Source: Paenibacillus sp. 453mf (GTDB lineage: Bacteria; Bacillota; Bacilli; Paenibacillales; Paenibacillaceae). Taken from it: a DNA stretch of 64,000 nucleotides. Shown piece after piece: positions 54,489 through 64,000 of this stretch. Numbering within the stretch: the first letter of the stretch is position 1; each line of letters opens with the position of its first letter. Under the pieces are notes generated by a model, which made no database searches, was not told the DNA's origin, and saw only the letters and a list, made by a program, of their open reading frames with translations. Made by a program: the position numbers and the translations under genes. The stretch spans positions 97,348-161,347 of the forward strand of contig NZ_FPAC01000004.1 of NCBI RefSeq assembly GCF_900116105.1, given 5' to 3'.

Positions 54489-57400
54489 TTACCTCTCAAA
54501 CCTAAACCAGCCAAAGTCGAAATTACTTCCCGGCAGGAAGATGAACGTTACCTTTGTAACACCGGTTACTTTCTCCAGCTCAAAGACCTGCTCTTCATAT
54601 CCGTTCGACTGCGTGAACTCCACAAGCTGATTACTCTCACCCTCTGGACCTGCAAACCGGATATGGATCGTATTCTTGTCAATCGGTGAACTGCCGTAGA
54701 ATACAATTCTTGAAGTCCCTTCCGCCGTGAAGTCCATATCACTGAACTCAAGGGATACGTTATTGCCGATGCCCTCTACTAGATCTCCCGAGATCGTGAA
54801 GGTGTCACCGTAGATGTGATCGCACCCTGCGGATGCATTCTGCTCGAAGGCTCTATTTTTCTTCTCGAACGTGAAGCCTTTGACGTGAATCTTCTGATTC
54901 AGCACAAAATAGATGGACGTAATCCCATTCAGCCGCTTGGACAGACGGTATGTCTCTTCTTGATACACATTCCATTTGGACTCCTTCTGGTACACAACAT
55001 CCGCCAGCAGGGTACTGCCTTCCTCCTCCGGCATGCCCTCCCAGATCTGAATGAAGTATTCCTCATTGGAGAGTGCAAAGATCGGAATGGTCATCGTGTC
55101 CGAACCGTAAGCACCAAAGTCAATGTTCTGGAAGCCTACAACGGTCTTCCCGTCACGGCTCGTCGCAAACCCTTTGTCATTCCCGTTGCTGACATCGCCT
55201 ATTGCATCATCGTACAGACCTCCGGTAATAAAGCCATACGGATCTTTGAAGGCTGTGCCAAGCCCGTCTGCTCTGAATTCCAAGTGGGAGATCAGCTTCG
55301 TCTTATCTGTTCCGTTCTTGCTCGTCGCGCGTACCAGGAATTCACCATCACCAAGTGCGCTGATCGTAGCGGTATGCCCGTCGGCCTCAATCTTCGCGAT
55401 GTTGGACTCAATACCGGCATCGTTAACGACAGACCACTCAAGATCAGTATAGGACGTATTCACCGGATAAAGATTCGCTGTCACCGTTAATACCTTGTTG
55501 GACGGATTCAGCACCTGACCTCCACTACTAATGAGCTCGATTTTGCGCAGCGGAACCTCAGCCGCACTTCCCATCACAATCGGCATTGCCTCATTCTTCG
55601 TGTTTGCATCGATGCTGCTCAGCTGTGCATCACCCGTTGCAGGCACAGAATTGAACTCAGCAGATTGCCCTGTAAGCCCCTCAGAGCTCACCTCGATCTT
55701 GATGGTTCCCGGCTCCTTCGTCGCACCGATGATCGCCATCAGCTTGCCGCTGAACAGCCTCTTGCTCTGTCCTTTGTACTGATCGTAATCTGTGCTGTCC
55801 CCACTATCGAGACCAATCAGGCGCCCTGCTCCGCTTACACTGACGTTCACGCGATTATTTGCATTCTGTACAACATTCCCTGCTTCATCTTCCACATTAA
55901 TCTCTACAAAAATAAGATCTGTGCCGTCGGCAGTAAGCTCGCTCTTATCCGGCAGCAGGCGGATCTTCGCCGCATCCGTGTAAGATCTTTGTACATCCGT
56001 CGCAATCACATGGCCATTCTCATCATAAGCGATAGCTTTCAGTTCACCTTGCTCGTAAGGTACCTTCCACCAGCCAACCAGCTGCGTTCCGTTCGCATGA
56101 TCAATGTCGTACGTTCCGATGGTACTGCCGTTCAGTTGCAGCTCAATCCTCGGTGCGTTAGAGCACACGCGTACATCAATCAGTTGTCCCGGACTGAAAT
56201 CCCAATATGGGAAAATGTGAACCATTGGCGCCTTCTTATAATCCGTCCATGCGGATTGGTAGATGTAATAGGAATCTTTCTTGAATGTGGCTGTATCCAG
56301 CTGTCCAAAATAAGAGTTCTTCGTATGATACGGCGTCGGCTCACCGATATAATCGAACCCTGTCCACAAATACTGTCCAAGGGAGTATGGCGTGTCTCTT
56401 TCGGCCAAAATACATGCCTCCGCCGACTTCGCTCCCCAGCTGGTCGTACTGTTGCCGAGCGCAGAGCACTGCTCGTCGTCATCGGCCAGGATGGCCTTGT
56501 CAAACGGAAAGTGATAAATCCCACGGCTCTGTACGACCGAAGCTGTTTCGCTTCCGTAGATGATCCAGTCCGGATGCTCTTCATGGTGCTTGTCATAATA
56601 CTTCTCAGCATAGTTGTAGCCCGCCACTTTAACGATGTCGGCGCATTTCTGAGCATTCTCCCACGGCATATAGTTGGAGCCGATCGTCACGCGTCCATTC
56701 TGCTTCGGATCAAATTCCAGCACATAATCCATGAGCATTCGGGTCACTTCTTGTCCACGCTCATCTGCATGCGTATCATATATCTCGTTCCCAATACTCC
56801 ACATAATAAGACTTGGATGGTTGCGATCCCGCATCACCCAGCTCTTCACATCCGTATGCACCCATTCCGGGAAGAAACGCGCATAGTCATAAGGCGTCTT
56901 GGATCTCTCCCACATATCAAAGCCTTCAGAGACAATCAGCATCCCCATCTCATCAGCCAGCTCCATAAATGCCTTCGCCGGCATGTTGTGGGCTGTGCGA
57001 ATGGAGTTTACTCCCATCTCCTTCAGCAGCTCGAATCTTCTGCGCAGAGCCGTTACGTTAAATGCCGCTCCCAGAGCTCCCAAATCATGATGCTCGCACA
57101 CCCCGTTCAGCTTCATCTTCACGCCGTTCAGGCGGAAACCGTCGTTCGGGTCCAAGCTGATCTTGCGGAAGCCGATATGTTGTGCGACCCTCTCCACTGT
57201 CTCTCCAGCGATCTTAAGCTCTGTAACCAACTCATATAGATGCGGCTCATCCGTACTCCAGAGTAGTGGGTCCTCAGCTGTCAACTGCTGATGATTCATC
57301 ACTACGGAATCGCTGCCTGCCTTAAGCTGATCTGCAGAAGAAGCAATGACATCCCCCTGATACATGATGTTGTGAACGAGTTCACCGTCCTGCTGGATGA

Positions 57401-57950
57401 ACACGTCCGTATCCACTTCAACCAGCCAGCCTTGTTCCTGCTGAGTTGTAGAAACATAGATCCCGTTCGTCACGATATGACTATTGTCTCTTGTCTTGAG
57501 CCATACGTCACGATAAATTCCGGCTCCAGAATACCATCTGCTGTTCGGGCTTTGATGCACGACCTTGACGATGATCTCGTTCTCACCGGGTACGAGTGTC
57601 TTCGTGATCTCATGCTCAAAAGCGGAATATCCATACTTCCACTCCCCAGCAAATTGACCGTTTACATAAACTGTAGAATCCATATAGACACCGTCAAAAG
57701 CGAGGAGAACCTGTTTCTCATCCCCGCTATATGTAAATCTTTTGCGATACCAGCCAATGCTGTTCTCGTATAAGTCCAGCGAGTTATAGATTAACCAGTC
57801 GTGGGGAAGATCGACCGGCTCATAATGAAGCCCTGCTGCTGTCGTTGCATCCAGTTCACTGGGATCTTGCCCTGCTCTCCCTGCGTCCTTTGCTTCAAGG
57901 TGCATCTTGGCAAATTCCCAGCCGTCATTAAACAATATTTGTTGATTCAT
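54489..57950 (-). CDS. Glycoside hydrolase family 2 enzyme with C-terminal Ig-like and carbohydrate-binding-like regions
   Basis: The 1153-aa enzyme has the GH2 order: jelly-roll and immunoglobulin-like domains, then a TIM barrel with acid/base Glu389 in WSIGNEIYD and nucleophile Glu468 in WIIYGSETAS. After about 600 come DUF4982- and Big-like domains, then two beta-sandwich stretches ending FDFGWFRFER. GH2 members include beta-galactosidases; specificity is not shown. No signal peptide is present. The start follows AGGTGG closely; a cre-like site precedes it. Monocistronic. Confidence 0.88.
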   Translation of the reverse strand: MNQQILFNDGWEFAKMHLEAKDAGRAGQDPSELDATTAAGLHYEPVDLPHDWLIYNSLDLYENSIGWYRKRFTYSGDEKQVLLAFDGVYMDSTVYVNGQFAGEWKYGYSAFEHEITKTLVPGENEIIVKVVHQSPNSRWYSGAGIYRDVWLKTRDNSHIVTNGIYVSTTQQEQGWLVEVDTDVFIQQDGELVHNIMYQGDVIASSADQLKAGSDSVVMNHQQLTAEDPLLWSTDEPHLYELVTELKIAGETVERVAQHIGFRKISLDPNDGFRLNGVKMKLNGVCEHHDLGALGAAFNVTALRRRFELLKEMGVNSIRTAHNMPAKAFMELADEMGMLIVSEGFDMWERSKTPYDYARFFPEWVHTDVKSWVMRDRNHPSLIMWSIGNEIYDTHADERGQEVTRMLMDYVLEFDPKQNGRVTIGSNYMPWENAQKCADIVKVAGYNYAEKYYDKHHEEHPDWIIYGSETASVVQSRGIYHFPFDKAILADDDEQCSALGNSTTSWGAKSAEACILAERDTPYSLGQYLWTGFDYIGEPTPYHTKNSYFGQLDTATFKKDSYYIYQSAWTDYKKAPMVHIFPYWDFSPGQLIDVRVCSNAPRIELQLNGSTIGTYDIDHANGTQLVGWWKVPYEQGELKAIAYDENGHVIATDVQRSYTDAAKIRLLPDKSELTADGTDLIFVEINVEDEAGNVVQNANNRVNVSVSGAGRLIGLDSGDSTDYDQYKGQSKRLFSGKLMAIIGATKEPGTIKIEVSSEGLTGQSAEFNSVPATGDAQLSSIDANTKNEAMPIVMGSAAEVPLRKIELISSGGQVLNPSNKVLTVTANLYPVNTSYTDLEWSVVNDAGIESNIAKIEADGHTATISALGDGEFLVRATSKNGTDKTKLISHLEFRADGLGTAFKDPYGFITGGLYDDAIGDVSNGNDKGFATSRDGKTVVGFQNIDFGAYGSDTMTIPIFALSNEEYFIQIWEGMPEEEGSTLLADVVYQKESKWNVYQEETYRLSKRLNGITSIYFVLNQKIHVKGFTFEKKNRAFEQNASAGCDHIYGDTFTISGDLVEGIGNNVSLEFSDMDFTAEGTSRIVFYGSSPIDKNTIHIRFAGPEGESNQLVEFTQSNGYEEQVFELEKVTGVTKVTFIFLPGSNFDFGWFRFER

Positions 57951-58006
57951 GGGCCACCTCTCACTTTTACAAATTAGATACTGATGATTACGTTTACATT
58001 GTATCA

Positions 58007-58020
58007 TGAAAACGTTTAAT
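58007..58020 (-). promoter_or_regulatory. cre-like site upstream of the GH2 gene
   Basis: TGAAAACGTTTAAT matches the cre/LacI-type consensus except at the last C, and lies 57 bp before the start codon. Confidence 0.45.
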
Positions 58021-58220
58021 TTCTTACCCGGAATCTTCGTAACAAAAAGCCACAATAATTCGACATTAACTCCATATCACGAAGTAAACTCCGTATGGAA
58101 TATATTAACAATATAATATTAATATAATTTGTACTCCATTTTTATATTGCGATGATATTCGTTGTATACAGTAGGCATATTCTTATCTCAATTGATGGAC
58201 AACAGGGAGGACTATAGAAG

Positions 58221-58499
58221 ATGGTAGATCAAATTTTGAGAGAAGTGCTTGATAGAAGAAGTGTGGAAATTGTAGAAATATGTGAAAGAGAACATCTGGA
58301 GCTCTATAAGCTATTTAGTGAAACACTGGAAAATATGAGACAGCACATGCCTGAGCATTTATATAACAAAACGGGAATGTTGGAAGATATCTTTCTTCAT
58401 AGCAATATTCAGTTGATCAAGACCGCTCACAAGCTGGGCTATCATGATGCGCAGTCGCTCAAGCAGTGGGGAGAGCATCTGGAAACAACTTCTATTTAA
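58221..58499 (+). CDS. Small helical hypothetical protein
   Basis: The 92-aa protein is predicted largely helical (EIVEICEREHLELYKLFSET; NIQLIKTAHKLGYHDAQSLK) with several His and Glu residues. GGGAGG lies 10 nt before the ATG. It is divergent from the GH2 gene and upstream of the aminotransferase gene with no close coupling. No family recognised. Confidence 0.6.
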   Translation: MVDQILREVLDRRSVEIVEICEREHLELYKLFSETLENMRQHMPEHLYNKTGMLEDIFLHSNIQLIKTAHKLGYHDAQSLKQWGEHLETTSI

Positions 58500-58631
58500 A
58501 ATCAGCTGATCTACGGTATCAGGAAGCAATTAACTGCAGCCTCCGTTTATTCTGAGTGCCCCTCTCGAAGTGCCCCGTTCGATATGATATGATGATTACC
58601 ATTGAAACATATAGACGGGACAGGTGAAATT

Positions 58632-59792
58632 ATGGAGCATCTAATCAGGCCGGAGGTTCGCAGCATTGAAGTATCCGGCATACGAAAAATGGCCAACAAG
58701 GTCAGTCAATACGACGAGGTGTTATCGCTCACGATCGGGCAGCCGGATTTTCCGACACCGCAGCATATATTAGAGGCCGCCAAGCAAGCAATTGACAGTG
58801 GGGAAACGGTGTACACGCCGAATGCGGGAACCATCAAATTGCGTACAGCGGCAGCCCATTTCATGACACAGAAGTACGGACTTACATACGATCCTGCGGA
58901 TGAGATCATCGTGACGACTGGCGCCAGTGAGGCAATTGATGTGACGTTTCGGACAATTCTTACGGAGGACAGCGAAGTACTTCTGCCAGGCCCCATCTAT
59001 CCGGGGTATGAGCCCATTATTCGCATGTGCGGCGCGAAGCCGGTGCATATCGATACGACCGGCAGCGGCTTTAAGCTGACAGCCGATTTGATTCGTCAGC
59101 ATTTGACGGAGCGTACCCGCTGCATCGTGCTGGCATCACCTTCCAATCCGACGGGCTGTACACTGAGCTCTGACGAGCTTAACGAGATCGCGGATCTGGT
59201 TCGGGAGCGCGAGCTGTTCGTCCTGTCAGACGAGATCTACAGCGAGCTTGTATTTGACGGGACGCACACTTCCATTGCGGCTCTGCCGGGCATGCGTGAG
59301 AAGACCATTGTGATCAACGGGTTGTCTAAGTCACACTCGATGACCGGGTGGCGTATCGGGCTGCTGTTCGCTCCGGCTTACCTGGCACGCCATATTGTGA
59401 AAGTGCATCAATATAATGTCACATGCGCCAGCTCCGTCAGTCAAGCAGCTGCGGTTGAAGCGCTGACCGCTGGCATCGATGACGCACTGCCGATGCGTGC
59501 GGAGTATGCACGGCGCCGTGACTATGCTTATGAGCGGCTGGTGAGCGCAGGATTTGAGGTCACACAGCCACACGGTGCTTTTTACATCTTCCCTTCCGTG
59601 GCTAAGTTTGGACTTGATTCCACCACGTTCGCCCATCGTCTGCTTGAAGAGAAACGGGTCGCAGTCGTGCCGGGAGCGGCGTTCGCTCCCTTCGGCGACA
59701 ACTATATCCGCATCTCCTATGCCTGCTCGATGGAGGTCCTTCGTGAGGCAATGGATCGGATAGAATCGTTCGTACAAGGATTGTCCAACTAA
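58632..59792 (+). CDS. patA: PatA-like aminotransferase (N-acetyl-LL-DAP aminotransferase)
   Basis: The 386-aa PLP-dependent class I/II aminotransferase has the fold-type I signatures: TNPxG-like SPSNPTGCTLSSDEL, DEIYSELVFDG and the PLP lysine in NGLSKSHSMTGWRIG near residue 230. Length and sequence fit Bacillus PatA, which transaminates the N-acetylated diaminopimelate intermediate. The flanking convergent dapL and dapH genes support that role. AGGTGA precedes the start. Confidence 0.85.
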   Translation: MEHLIRPEVRSIEVSGIRKMANKVSQYDEVLSLTIGQPDFPTPQHILEAAKQAIDSGETVYTPNAGTIKLRTAAAHFMTQKYGLTYDPADEIIVTTGASEAIDVTFRTILTEDSEVLLPGPIYPGYEPIIRMCGAKPVHIDTTGSGFKLTADLIRQHLTERTRCIVLASPSNPTGCTLSSDELNEIADLVRERELFVLSDEIYSELVFDGTHTSIAALPGMREKTIVINGLSKSHSMTGWRIGLLFAPAYLARHIVKVHQYNVTCASSVSQAAAVEALTAGIDDALPMRAEYARRRDYAYERLVSAGFEVTQPHGAFYIFPSVAKFGLDSTTFAHRLLEEKRVAVVPGAAFAPFGDNYIRISYACSMEVLREAMDRIESFVQGLSN

Positions 59793-59804
59793 ACAGGTGC
59801 ATGC

Positions 59805-59846
59805 AAAAAGCTGCTTCTGCGCATAAGCGCAGAAGCAGCTTTTTTT
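59805..59846. terminator. Bidirectional intrinsic terminator
   Basis: AAAAAGCTGCTTCTGCGC pairs with GCGCAGAAGCAGCTTTTTTT around ATAA, between convergent patA-like and dapL-like genes. Confidence 0.92.
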
Positions 59847-59858
59847 AAGGAATGTTCG

Positions 59859-60977
59859 TTATGAAGAACGATGACGCAAATAATTAGATACAACTTTGAT
59901 GGCTACGCCGATCGCTTCCTCCTGTGGCTCAAGCTTCGCATGATGCAATCCATAGGACGTGTCAACACCAAGCCAGAACATCAAACCAGGGATATCGCGC
60001 AGGAAGTATCCGAAATCTTCGCCCGTCATGGCTTCAGTGCATTCAATCAATTCCACACCGTCAAAATGATGTACGAAGTCCATAAATCGCTCAGCTTCTT
60101 CTTCATTATTGTAGACCTGATAATAATTGGAACCGTAATCCAGCTCGGTCTTGCAATTAAAGCCGGCTTCAACACCTGTCAGCAGCGCTTCAATTCGGGA
60201 TTTCACATCCGCCATCGAATCTGCTGACAATGACCGGATCGTGCCCTCCAGACGAACCCGTTCTGCAATAATATTCTGTTTGGTTCCACCTGTAATTTTG
60301 CCAAGTGTCACAACCACGGAGTCCAGTGGATCGACGTTGCGCGAGACAATGGACTGCATCTGCATCACGAGACTCGACGTCGCAACGATCATATCGATCG
60401 CCCGATGCGGATAAGCCGCATGGCCGCCTTTACCTGTCAGATCAATAAACAGCTCTGATGTGTTGGCGAACAGGATACCCGGCTTCGTAGCTATCGTGCC
60501 TACCGGGTATTCAGGAGCAATATGCAGCCCCATCATGAAATCAGGCTTCCACGCCTTAAATTCCTCGCTTGCCAGCATGGGCAGAGCGCCGCCTGGCCCC
60601 TCTTCCGCCGGCTGAAACACGAACAGAACATCATCATTAATGGGTACATTCACTATGTCCGTGAGCACCCCGAGACCGATAGCCATATGCAGATCATGTC
60701 CACAAGCATGCATGTAACCAGGATGCGTTGATCGGAATTCATAGCTGGTTTCTTCATCAATCGGCAGCCCGTCCATGTCCGCCCGATATCCCAAACAACG
60801 CTCGCCAATCAGCCCCTTCACTCGGACCAAAATACCAGTACGCCACGTCTTTATCTCCAGCCGGTCCTGCGGCAGGCCTCTTATATATTCCAGCAGCAAA
60901 GCCTGTGTCTTGAATTCTTCAAAGCCTGGCTCAGGAATCTGGTGCAGCCTCCGTCTTAACTCTACAAATATGCTCAT
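59859..60977 (-). CDS. dapL: N-acetyldiaminopimelate deacetylase (M20 amidohydrolase)
   Basis: The 372-aa enzyme begins [24 protein letters not shown], the M20 amidohydrolase pattern, and has metal-site segments [31 protein letters not shown] and the late [11 protein letters not shown]. It removes acetate from N-acetyl-DAP to give DAP. The start chosen is 7 nt after GAGGAG. It is downstream of dapH but separated by a terminator-like hairpin, so it may have its own promoter. Confidence 0.9.
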   Translation of the reverse strand: MSIFVELRRRLHQIPEPGFEEFKTQALLLEYIRGLPQDRLEIKTWRTGILVRVKGLIGERCLGYRADMDGLPIDEETSYEFRSTHPGYMHACGHDLHMAIGLGVLTDIVNVPINDDVLFVFQPAEEGPGGALPMLASEEFKAWKPDFMMGLHIAPEYPVGTIATKPGILFANTSELFIDLTGKGGHAAYPHRAIDMIVATSSLVMQMQSIVSRNVDPLDSVVVTLGKITGGTKQNIIAERVRLEGTIRSLSADSMADVKSRIEALLTGVEAGFNCKTELDYGSNYYQVYNNEEEAERFMDFVHHFDGVELIECTEAMTGEDFGYFLRDIPGLMFWLGVDTSYGLHHAKLEPQEEAIGVAIKVVSNYLRHRSS

Positions 60978-61059
60978 TCGATCACTCCTCAAGTCACTCA
61001 TTAAGCCCGTTCGTTTTCCGTTATAGCTATGTACATTCAAGCATAATCCTGCTCATAAA

Positions 61060-61090
61060 CAAACACGCGCCACTGTTGATGGCGCGCGTT
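61060..61090 (-). terminator. Terminator-like hairpin between dapH and dapL
   Basis: CGCGCC/GGCGCG stem with a GTTTGTTT tail on the minus strand; leaky termination is likely. Confidence 0.5.
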
Positions 61091-61107
61091 GATTACATTA
61101 GCTTGCT

Positions 61108-61806
61108 TTATTTCAGGTTGCGAAGACCTTCGATAATGGTTGTCTTGGATTTCGTCTTGTCATCAACCATCTTGATTACACGAGCGGGAATACCAGCAAC
61201 CACTGCGTTCTCAGGCACGTCTTCGATAACAACCGCTCCTGCAGCAATTACAGCGCCTTTGCCTACGCGCACGCCTTCGAGAACAACGACGTTTGCACCG
61301 ATGACAACATCATCCTCGATGACAACCGGTTGTGCAGAAGGAGGCTCGATCACGCCAGCCAGTACCGCACCTGCGCCAACGTGGCACATCTTGCCGACTT
61401 GAACACGTCCGCCAAGCGTTGCGTTCATGTCAATCATTGTGCCTTCACCGATAGAAGCGCCGATATTAATAACCGCGCCCATCATGATAACCGCATTGTT
61501 GCCGATCTCTACTTTGTCACGAATGATCGCGCCAGGCTCGATACGGGCATTGATTCCCTTCAGGTCAAGCATCGGAATTGCGGAATTACGACGATCATGC
61601 TCAACCTCGTAAGACTCAATTCCTTTCTCGTTCGCAAGCAGCTCTTGAACTTCTGCCCAATCGCCAAACAGCACGCCGCCGTCACCATAGTCGAATACTT
61701 TAACGCCTTCTACTGGAGAAGTGATTTTACCGTTGAAATACACCTTTACAGGCGTAACCTTTTTGCTATCTTTGATGTAATTAATAACTTCCATTGTTTT
61801 ATCCAT
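61108..61806 (-). CDS. dapH: Tetrahydrodipicolinate N-acetyltransferase
   Basis: The 232-aa hexapeptide-repeat enzyme has [20 protein letters not shown], then the parallel beta-helix repeats ([40 protein letters not shown]) and a C-terminal helix region. It acetylates tetrahydrodipicolinate at the branch into the acetyl pathway of DAP/lysine. Start is ATG 61806 at a long distance (15 nt) from AAGGAG; a nearer ATA could in principle be used. Confidence 0.92.
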   Translation of the reverse strand: MDKTMEVINYIKDSKKVTPVKVYFNGKITSPVEGVKVFDYGDGGVLFGDWAEVQELLANEKGIESYEVEHDRRNSAIPMLDLKGINARIEPGAIIRDKVEIGNNAVIMMGAVINIGASIGEGTMIDMNATLGGRVQVGKMCHVGAGAVLAGVIEPPSAQPVVIEDDVVIGANVVVLEGVRVGKGAVIAAGAVVIEDVPENAVVAGIPARVIKMVDDKTKSKTTIIEGLRNLK

Positions 61807-61959
61807 GGCTGGTATGTTTTTCTCCTTTTTCTTCAAGCTTATTTTCCTTGCGAACATTGTAGCATATGCGCTCGAACAGAGTCTACTTTTAGCACTGCAG
61901 GACTCGACCATACATGGCATAAATGTTACTGCTCGAACTAGAACCACCTGATATATGTA

Positions 61960-62427
61960 CTATTGAAGTGGCAAGGTCAAAAAGTAGGAATAAAATTCGT
62001 CATCTATGACAAATCCATGCTTCTCATAAAGCGTCTGTGCTGCCTTATTTTCTGGCGCTGTAGATAACGCTACCCCTTTAGCCTTAGTCTTTGCTGCGAA
62101 TTCCTTAACCTGCTGCAGCAGCAGATCCGCAATCCCTTCTCTGCGATGCGTTTCTACTACATATAGATCATTAAGTACCCATGAACGCATCATAGAGATG
62201 GATGAGAAGGTTGGATAGAGCTGAGCAAACCCAACGACTTGTCCATCAGAAGCAGCACGTCCAATAAATACGACCGATTCTGCATGATTAAAGCGGTTGA
62301 ACAAAAACTCCCTGGCTCCCTCAGGATCGGATGCTTGCCCATAGAACACACGATAAGAATCAAACAACGGAACCAAATCATCTAAATCATGAATCGTTGC
62401 TTGGAGGACAGAATACTTTATTGTCAC
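61960..62427 (-). CDS. GNAT-family N-acetyltransferase
   Basis: The 155-aa protein shows GNAT motif A, LNDLYVVETHRREGIADLLL, and motif B, ALSTAPENKAAQTLYEKHGF. It should use acetyl-CoA on an unknown amine. Its direction matches the DAP genes but it is upstream of dapH by 150 bp with no sign of co-regulation. Confidence 0.85.
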   Translation of the reverse strand: MTIKYSVLQATIHDLDDLVPLFDSYRVFYGQASDPEGAREFLFNRFNHAESVVFIGRAASDGQVVGFAQLYPTFSSISMMRSWVLNDLYVVETHRREGIADLLLQQVKEFAAKTKAKGVALSTAPENKAAQTLYEKHGFVIDDEFYSYFLTLPLQ

Positions 62428-62522
62428 TTAAGAAATACCCCCTTTCACTTTACCTCGTTAATGGAGCATATTATCAGATTATATCTAGGTTTTTCATATT
62501 TTTCTATGATTCTTTTTTGTCA

Positions 62523-63722
62523 TTAAATGACCCGAATAACGAACCAGAACAGGCCAAACAGCATGATGCCCCCGGATACTATGGCATTGCTGTACGTATA
62601 GACTTTCGTAAATCTTCTCAGCCACAGGAGCAGCGGAATAACTAAGACCAGCACAGACAGCTGACCAATCTCCACACCAACGTTGAACGAAATTAATGCA
62701 AGAACAATGGAATCTACAGGAGATTCCTGAAGCACCTGGGCAAAGCCAAAGCCATGGATCAGACCGAACAGCAGAGCAACGAGCCAGCGCCGGTTCACTT
62801 GTTTGCGGAAGATGTTCTCAACAGCAACATAGGCAATACTGAGTGCAATGAAAGGCTCCACGAAGCTTGACGGCAGGCGTACTATGTCCAGTGCAGCCAA
62901 AGCTATGGTCAAGCTGTGCCCGACGGTGAAAGCCGTCAGGACCTTCACATAGTCCCATGGCCGCAGCTTGGCCAATACCAGAGCAAGGATAAACAGCAGA
63001 TGGTCAAGGCCCAGCCAGATGTGCTGAACTCCGATCACCAAGTAGTTCCACGTCGTGACCGCCCAGTTGGGCAGCTCCACGGTCGTGCTGCTGCTTCCTT
63101 CAGCTGTAATTTCACCGGCAGCCACTTGCTGTCCGTTGGTAAAAACAATATCCTTTGAGGCCTCTCCCATCCGAATGGCAGCAAAGTTCTGATGATTGGC
63201 GTCCATATCAAAAAAGAAATTATAGTTGACTGAATAATCATCTGCCGCTTCTGCAAAATCATATCCAAGCTGCATATGCAGATAGCCGATGTCATTTCGT
63301 TCCACGATCCTGATATCATCTATGGATGCAAGCTCGGCAGCCTGACCTTCTCCCTCTACGATTAAGGATTCCTCGATCAAGGATCTAAGCTCGTCCTGTG
63401 TCCATGCAACCTCGCCCTCCGGAGGCTTATTGCCTCCACCCAGTACGAACACACCGCCAGATCGAACATCCATCCACTGAGCTACTTCCTGCAGATCAAG
63501 CTCTATTTCGTAAATCAATCCGCTCTGGTCCACCTGGATATTGGAATATCCCAATGTATTCATGTGTGCACTTACCGGGTGAGCAAGAATAAATGATGCC
63601 CAAAAAAAGAGGATGAAAGCCGCGATCCGCTTGGTGTATCCTCTCATCCCGATGCAGAACAAGCTTCTGCGCACACGCGAAGCCGATTCTACTGTCCTGC
63701 CATACTGACCATATAATTGCAT
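62523..63722 (-). CDS. HupE/UreJ-like membrane protein with secreted N-terminal domain
   Basis: The 399-aa protein has a signal segment (about 27-52, TKRIAAFILFFWASFILAHP), an extracytoplasmic acidic domain to about residue 215 and a C-terminal membrane domain with HIWLGLDHLLFILALVLA and GLIHGFGFAQVLQESP, the HupE/UreJ pattern with conserved His residues. Relatives are thought to carry Ni or Co or to have a metal-linked role. The start lies 7 nt after GGAGG. No metal enzyme genes are adjacent. Confidence 0.8.
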   Translation of the reverse strand: MQLYGQYGRTVESASRVRRSLFCIGMRGYTKRIAAFILFFWASFILAHPVSAHMNTLGYSNIQVDQSGLIYEIELDLQEVAQWMDVRSGGVFVLGGGNKPPEGEVAWTQDELRSLIEESLIVEGEGQAAELASIDDIRIVERNDIGYLHMQLGYDFAEAADDYSVNYNFFFDMDANHQNFAAIRMGEASKDIVFTNGQQVAAGEITAEGSSSTTVELPNWAVTTWNYLVIGVQHIWLGLDHLLFILALVLAKLRPWDYVKVLTAFTVGHSLTIALAALDIVRLPSSFVEPFIALSIAYVAVENIFRKQVNRRWLVALLFGLIHGFGFAQVLQESPVDSIVLALISFNVGVEIGQLSVLVLVIPLLLWLRRFTKVYTYSNAIVSGGIMLFGLFWFVIRVI

Positions 63723-63842
63723 GTCATATCCTCCAGTACCGATCTCTTGTACACTCAAATGCAATCAATATAGCATCCTATGTTTATCCGATGATGAAAT
63801 AAATGTTTAATAATGTAAAATACTCATTCTATTGAAAAGAAA

Positions 63843-63876
63843 GGGAGAAAGCCCTCTTGTTGCAGGCCTTCTCCCT
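63843..63876 (-). terminator. Intrinsic terminator of the SLH protein gene
   Basis: GGGAGAAGGCC pairs with GGCTTTCTCCC on the minus strand followed by TTTCTTTT. Confidence 0.75.
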
Positions 63877-63883
63877 AACCTTG

Positions 63884-64000
63884 TTATTGCATTTGCTCCA
63901 GCATCAGAGCGAGAACCTTCGCTGTCTCAGAACGCAATGCCATGCCTTTAGGATCAAAGCTATTGTTTCCTTTGCCTGCAATGAATCCCATTGCCGTCGC
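63884..64000 (-). CDS. C-terminus of an SLH-domain protein (cut by the window edge)
   Basis: The last 38 codons before TAA (63884) read FIAGKGNNSFDPKGMALRSE then TAKVLALMLEQ, the end of an S-layer homology motif. The gene begins beyond the right edge, so its main domain is unknown. An SLH C-terminus means the product is attached to the cell wall. Confidence 0.75.
   Translation of the reverse strand, partial: ATAMGFIAGKGNNSFDPKGMALRSETAKVLALMLEQMQ

Noticed and set aside
55665..57239. A 524-codon plus-strand frame opposite the GH2 gene
   Set aside because: The long antisense frame arises from the codon bias of the GH2 gene; no start site and implausible Cys/His/Arg-rich protein.

Overview
The window looks like chromosomal DNA of a spore-forming, low-to-mid GC Firmicute, most likely Paenibacillus or a close relative. 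The evidence is the acetyl branch of diaminopimelate synthesis (PatA-, DapL- and DapH-like proteins), a Bacillus-type squalene-hopene cyclase, a YheC/YheD-type spore-coat ATP-grasp protein, two S-layer-homology (SLH) proteins, Lpl-type sugar ABC importers with large lipoprotein binding subunits, and strong AGGAGG ribosome binding sites throughout. No rRNA, tRNA or complete insertion sequence was seen.

Layout. 1-0.5 kb: the leader-proximal end of a type I-C-like CRISPR array that runs off the left edge, its leader promoter, and a 53-aa membrane peptide gene. 0.7-3.6 kb: a multi-TM chemoreceptor-like protein, a YbaK-type deacylase and a DUF1796 protein. 3.7-10.2 kb: a sugar-uptake locus on the minus strand (two permeases, binding protein, GH30 glycosidase) with its LacI-type regulator; identical 16-bp palindromes precede both the regulator and the operon, and a consensus cre site lies between them. 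10.5-11.7 kb: a dicarboxylate/amino-acid symporter. 11.9-18.2 kb: an accessory region of WXG100-domain polymorphic toxins and candidate immunity genes, with one intact pair, one toxin broken by a one-base deletion, and several decayed or recombined fragments. 18.3-27.4 kb: a Nudix hydrolase, then a minus-strand defence-like cluster (WYL regulator, NERD protein, PD-(D/E)XK/DUF2075 helicase-like protein, MrcB-like AAA+ motor, DUF2357 nuclease-like partner).

27.8-28.5 kb holds two tandem 320-bp copies of a type I toxin-antitoxin-like unit. Each has a 27-aa holin-like toxin, an antisense RNA promoter, and an antisense terminator buried in the toxin stop region. 28.5-31 kb: a three-gene ABC-2 exporter. 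31-41 kb: mostly ordinary genes (ankyrin protein, AraC regulator, YhhN-like protein, squalene-hopene cyclase, Na/Pi transporter, MATE pump). 41-45 kb: a TetR regulator and an MMPL exporter with matching operators. 45-54 kb: nucleoside transporter, SLH amidase, chemoreceptor, YheC/D protein, serine hydrolase and a truncated DUF1801 gene. 54.5-58 kb: a large GH2 enzyme. 58.6-61.8 kb: acetyl-DAP pathway genes. The window ends with a GNAT protein, a HupE/UreJ-type membrane protein and the C-terminus of an SLH protein cut by the right edge.

The best candidates for something new are the WYL/NERD/DUF2075/MrcB/DUF2357 cluster, including a probable ATT-initiated NERD gene, the tandem type I toxin-antitoxin units, and the WXG toxin graveyard with its homopolymer frameshift. 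Function calls rest on motif recognition by eye; no database search was possible.
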